A stretch of DNA of 64,000 nt, from the NCBI GenBank assembly GCA_041485885.1, contig JBGPKL010000009.1, forward strand, positions 32,230 to 96,229, written 5' to 3'. This DNA comes from JACQFZ01 sp041485885 (GTDB taxonomy: Bacteria > Pseudomonadota > Gammaproteobacteria > Acidiferrobacterales > Sulfurifustaceae). The first letter of the stretch is position 1, and every line of letters begins with the position of its first letter. The notes under the pieces were generated by a model. It made no database searches, was not told the origin of the DNA, and saw nothing but the letters and a program-made list of their open reading frames with translations. Position numbers and translations under genes: made by a program. Of the stretch, positions 62,673-64,000 are shown piece by piece.

Positions 62673-63818
62673 TCATTCGGCATGCGCAAGTCTCTCGGCG
62701 ATCCTGCGGCGCTCGAGCAGCGCGAGGAGCTTGTCGTACGGCGCGATAAATTTTTGCACTCCCTGCTCCTCGAGCTGCGCGACAATCGCCGGCAGCTCGA
62801 TCCCGAGCTGCGCCAGTTGCGCGGGCAGCGCAAGCGCGCCCTCCGTATCCTCCGTCAACCGCGCGGCCGGCTCGCCATGGTCGCGATAGGTGGTCAGCGT
62901 TTCATACGGCATGGTGTTGACGGTGTCCGCCCCGATCAGCGCATCCACGTACTTCACTTCGCTGTACGCCGGGTCTTTCGTGCCAGTGCTCGCCCACAAG
63001 AGCCGCTGTGATCGGGCGCCGCGTTGTACTAACGCGCGCCAGCGGGCATCGGCGATGAACTCCTCATAGGCGCGATACGCAACGCGGGCGCACGCGACCG
63101 CCGCTTGGCCGCGCAGTTTTTGCGCGGCGGCGCGAGCGATTGGCCGCTCGATCGCGTCGAGGCGCCTATCGACGGCCACATCGATGCGACTCAGGAAAAA
63201 GCTTGCGACCGACGCCACACGATCTGCTGCATGGCCGGCGCTCGCGTATTCTTCGAGCCCTTCGATGTAGGCGCGCGCCGCTTCCCGATAGCGCTCGACG
63301 CTGAACAGCAACGTCACGTTGACGTTGATGCCCGACGCAATGAGCCGGCGGATCGCGGGGAGACCGGCGCGTGTACCCGGGACTTTCACCATGAGATTCG
63401 GCCGGTCCACGCTGGCCCATAAACGTCGCGCCTCTGCGACGGTGCCCTCGGTGTCGTGCGCCAGATGCGGCGACACTTCGAGGCTCACGTAGCCATCGCA
63501 CCGGTCGGTCGCTCCATAAACTCTGCGCAACAGATCAGCCGCGCCTTGGATGTCCTCGATGACCAGCCCCTCGTACATCGTTGATGCGTTCCAACCACGG
63601 CGCGCGAGCTGTACGATGGCCGCGTCATAATCGCGCGTATCGGCGATCGCTTTGCCGAAGATCGCCGGGTTCGACGTCACACCGGCGACGCCGTCCTCGG
63701 CAATCAGCCGAGAGAGCGTTCCGTCCTGAAGCCAGCTGCGGCGGATGTCGTCGAGCCACACGCTCTGGCCCAGCGCCTGAAGTTGTCGCAACGGGTTTAC
63801 TCGGACTGCCGTGTTCAT
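62673..63818 (-). CDS. tal: Transaldolase, 381 aa
   Basis: Start ATG 63818 has AAGGAGG six nt upstream. Signatures: SNPAIFGKAI, YEGLVIEDIQ, SLEVSPHLAHDTEGTV, the Schiff-base Lys region NLMVKVPGTRAGLPAIRRLIASGINVNVTLLFSVERY. The length is that of the longer (TalB/Tal-Pgi-related) bacterial type. It transfers dihydroxyacetone units in the pentose-phosphate pathway, consistent with phosphoketolase directly upstream (15 nt or so). Confidence 0.93.
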   Translation of the reverse strand: MNTAVRVNPLRQLQALGQSVWLDDIRRSWLQDGTLSRLIAEDGVAGVTSNPAIFGKAIADTRDYDAAIVQLARRGWNASTMYEGLVIEDIQGAADLLRRVYGATDRCDGYVSLEVSPHLAHDTEGTVAEARRLWASVDRPNLMVKVPGTRAGLPAIRRLIASGINVNVTLLFSVERYREAARAYIEGLEEYASAGHAADRVASVASFFLSRIDVAVDRRLDAIERPIARAAAQKLRGQAAVACARVAYRAYEEFIADARWRALVQRGARSQRLLWASTGTKDPAYSEVKYVDALIGADTVNTMPYETLTTYRDHGEPAARLTEDTEGALALPAQLAQLGIELPAIVAQLEEQGVQKFIAPYDKLLALLERRRIAERLAHAE

Positions 63819-63835
63819 GAGACCCTCCTTTCTCC

Positions 63836-64000
63836 TCAGTACGGCCACTTCCAATCGCGGATCTCCGGCAGATCCTGGCCGTACTGGGTGATGTACTGTT
63901 TGTGCTCGACGCGTTTGTCGCGCATCAGCTGCTTCAGATAAATCGCATGACCGCCAAGCTGTGGGACGCGGTCGGCCACGTCCATGACCAAATGAAAGCG
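63836..64000 (-). CDS. xfp: Phosphoketolase, C-terminal end only
   Basis: The frame enters from the right edge and ends TGA at 63836, coding for 54 residues. Text such as RFHLVMDVADRVPQLG, VEHKQYITQYGQDLPEIRDWKW is the conserved C-terminus of xylulose-5-phosphate/fructose-6-phosphate phosphoketolase. The start lies outside the window. It produces acetyl-phosphate, linking to transaldolase and glucan phosphorylase. Confidence 0.9.
   Translation of the reverse strand, partial: RFHLVMDVADRVPQLGGHAIYLKQLMRDKRVEHKQYITQYGQDLPEIRDWKWPY

Noticed and set aside
1..64000. CRISPR array, IS transposase or phage integrase
   Set aside because: No regularly spaced direct repeats and no transposase or integrase motifs were seen in any frame.

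Overview
The window is 64 kb of a high-GC Gram-negative genome, most likely a beta- or gammaproteobacterium. The evidence is outer-membrane beta-barrels, a LolA-like and LolCDE-like export set, a MerR-type mercury operon, an ATP-dependent FtsH protease, a tRNA-Arg fragment with encoded CCA, and a REP-like palindrome of the kind common in those classes. Almost every gene lies on the minus strand, so the window reads from right to left. The exact species cannot be fixed from sequence alone.

Region A (about 1-34.9 kb) is a large extracellular contractile injection system (eCIS, the PVC/Afp family). In transcription order it holds a DUF4255-like protein with a carboxypeptidase-regulatory-like domain; a membrane protein with an acyl-carrier-like C-terminus; a frameshifted 3TM-holin-like gene; a DUF4255 tube-cap protein; an unknown protein; a sheath; a tube; a second divergent sheath; a second tube; a CIS_tube/Pvc7-like protein with a glycine-rich tail; a small protein; a spike split into gpD-like and gpV-like halves; a membrane-tailed 537-aa protein; gp25; gpJ/gp6; and a 927-aa wedge protein. 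Next come PKD-type small proteins, three paralogous proteins sharing one N-terminal module (312, 611 and 1626 aa, the last with a tandem lectin-like repeat), a tape-measure-like protein, the Pvc15-type AAA+ ATPase, and two eCIS_core (DUF4157) cargo proteins. The second cargo gene is preceded by a degenerate copy of the ATPase 3' end and runs off the left edge. Most junctions are 1-4 nt overlaps or gaps below 15 nt, so this is one translationally coupled operon. No separate PAAR tip and no classical Pvc13 fibre is visible.

Region B (35.5-42.7 kb) looks like a signalling module: a small lipoprotein, a FecR-TPR-TonB-receptor-like fusion, a CHASE2 adenylate/guanylate cyclase, and a divergent Crp/Fnr regulator with a conserved cyclic-nucleotide pocket. 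Region C (42.8-45.1 kb) carries a 3' fragment of tRNA-Arg, a small mercury-type operon (merR, a MerC-like fusion, a thioredoxin-like protein) with its long-spacer promoter, and a REP-like palindrome.

Region D (45.1-52.6 kb) encodes an outer-membrane-directed ABC system (LolA-like protein, ATPase, fused double FtsX permease, beta-barrel), a small membrane protein, and a Cyc2-like fused cytochrome-porin. Region E (52.7-64 kb) is a stress and energy cluster: an MFS transporter, phosphohexomutase, CBS-BON protein, a CPD-type P1B ATPase, FtsH, a SHOCT protein, alpha-glucan phosphorylase, transaldolase and the C-terminus of phosphoketolase. The last three feed glycogen carbon through a phosphoketolase or pentose-phosphate route.

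The most notable signals are in the eCIS locus: the ATPase-3'-end/cargo cassette duplication, the three-paralog module family that may replace the tail fibre, and the membrane-tailed and ACP-like accessory proteins that suggest a membrane-associated rather than freely released particle.
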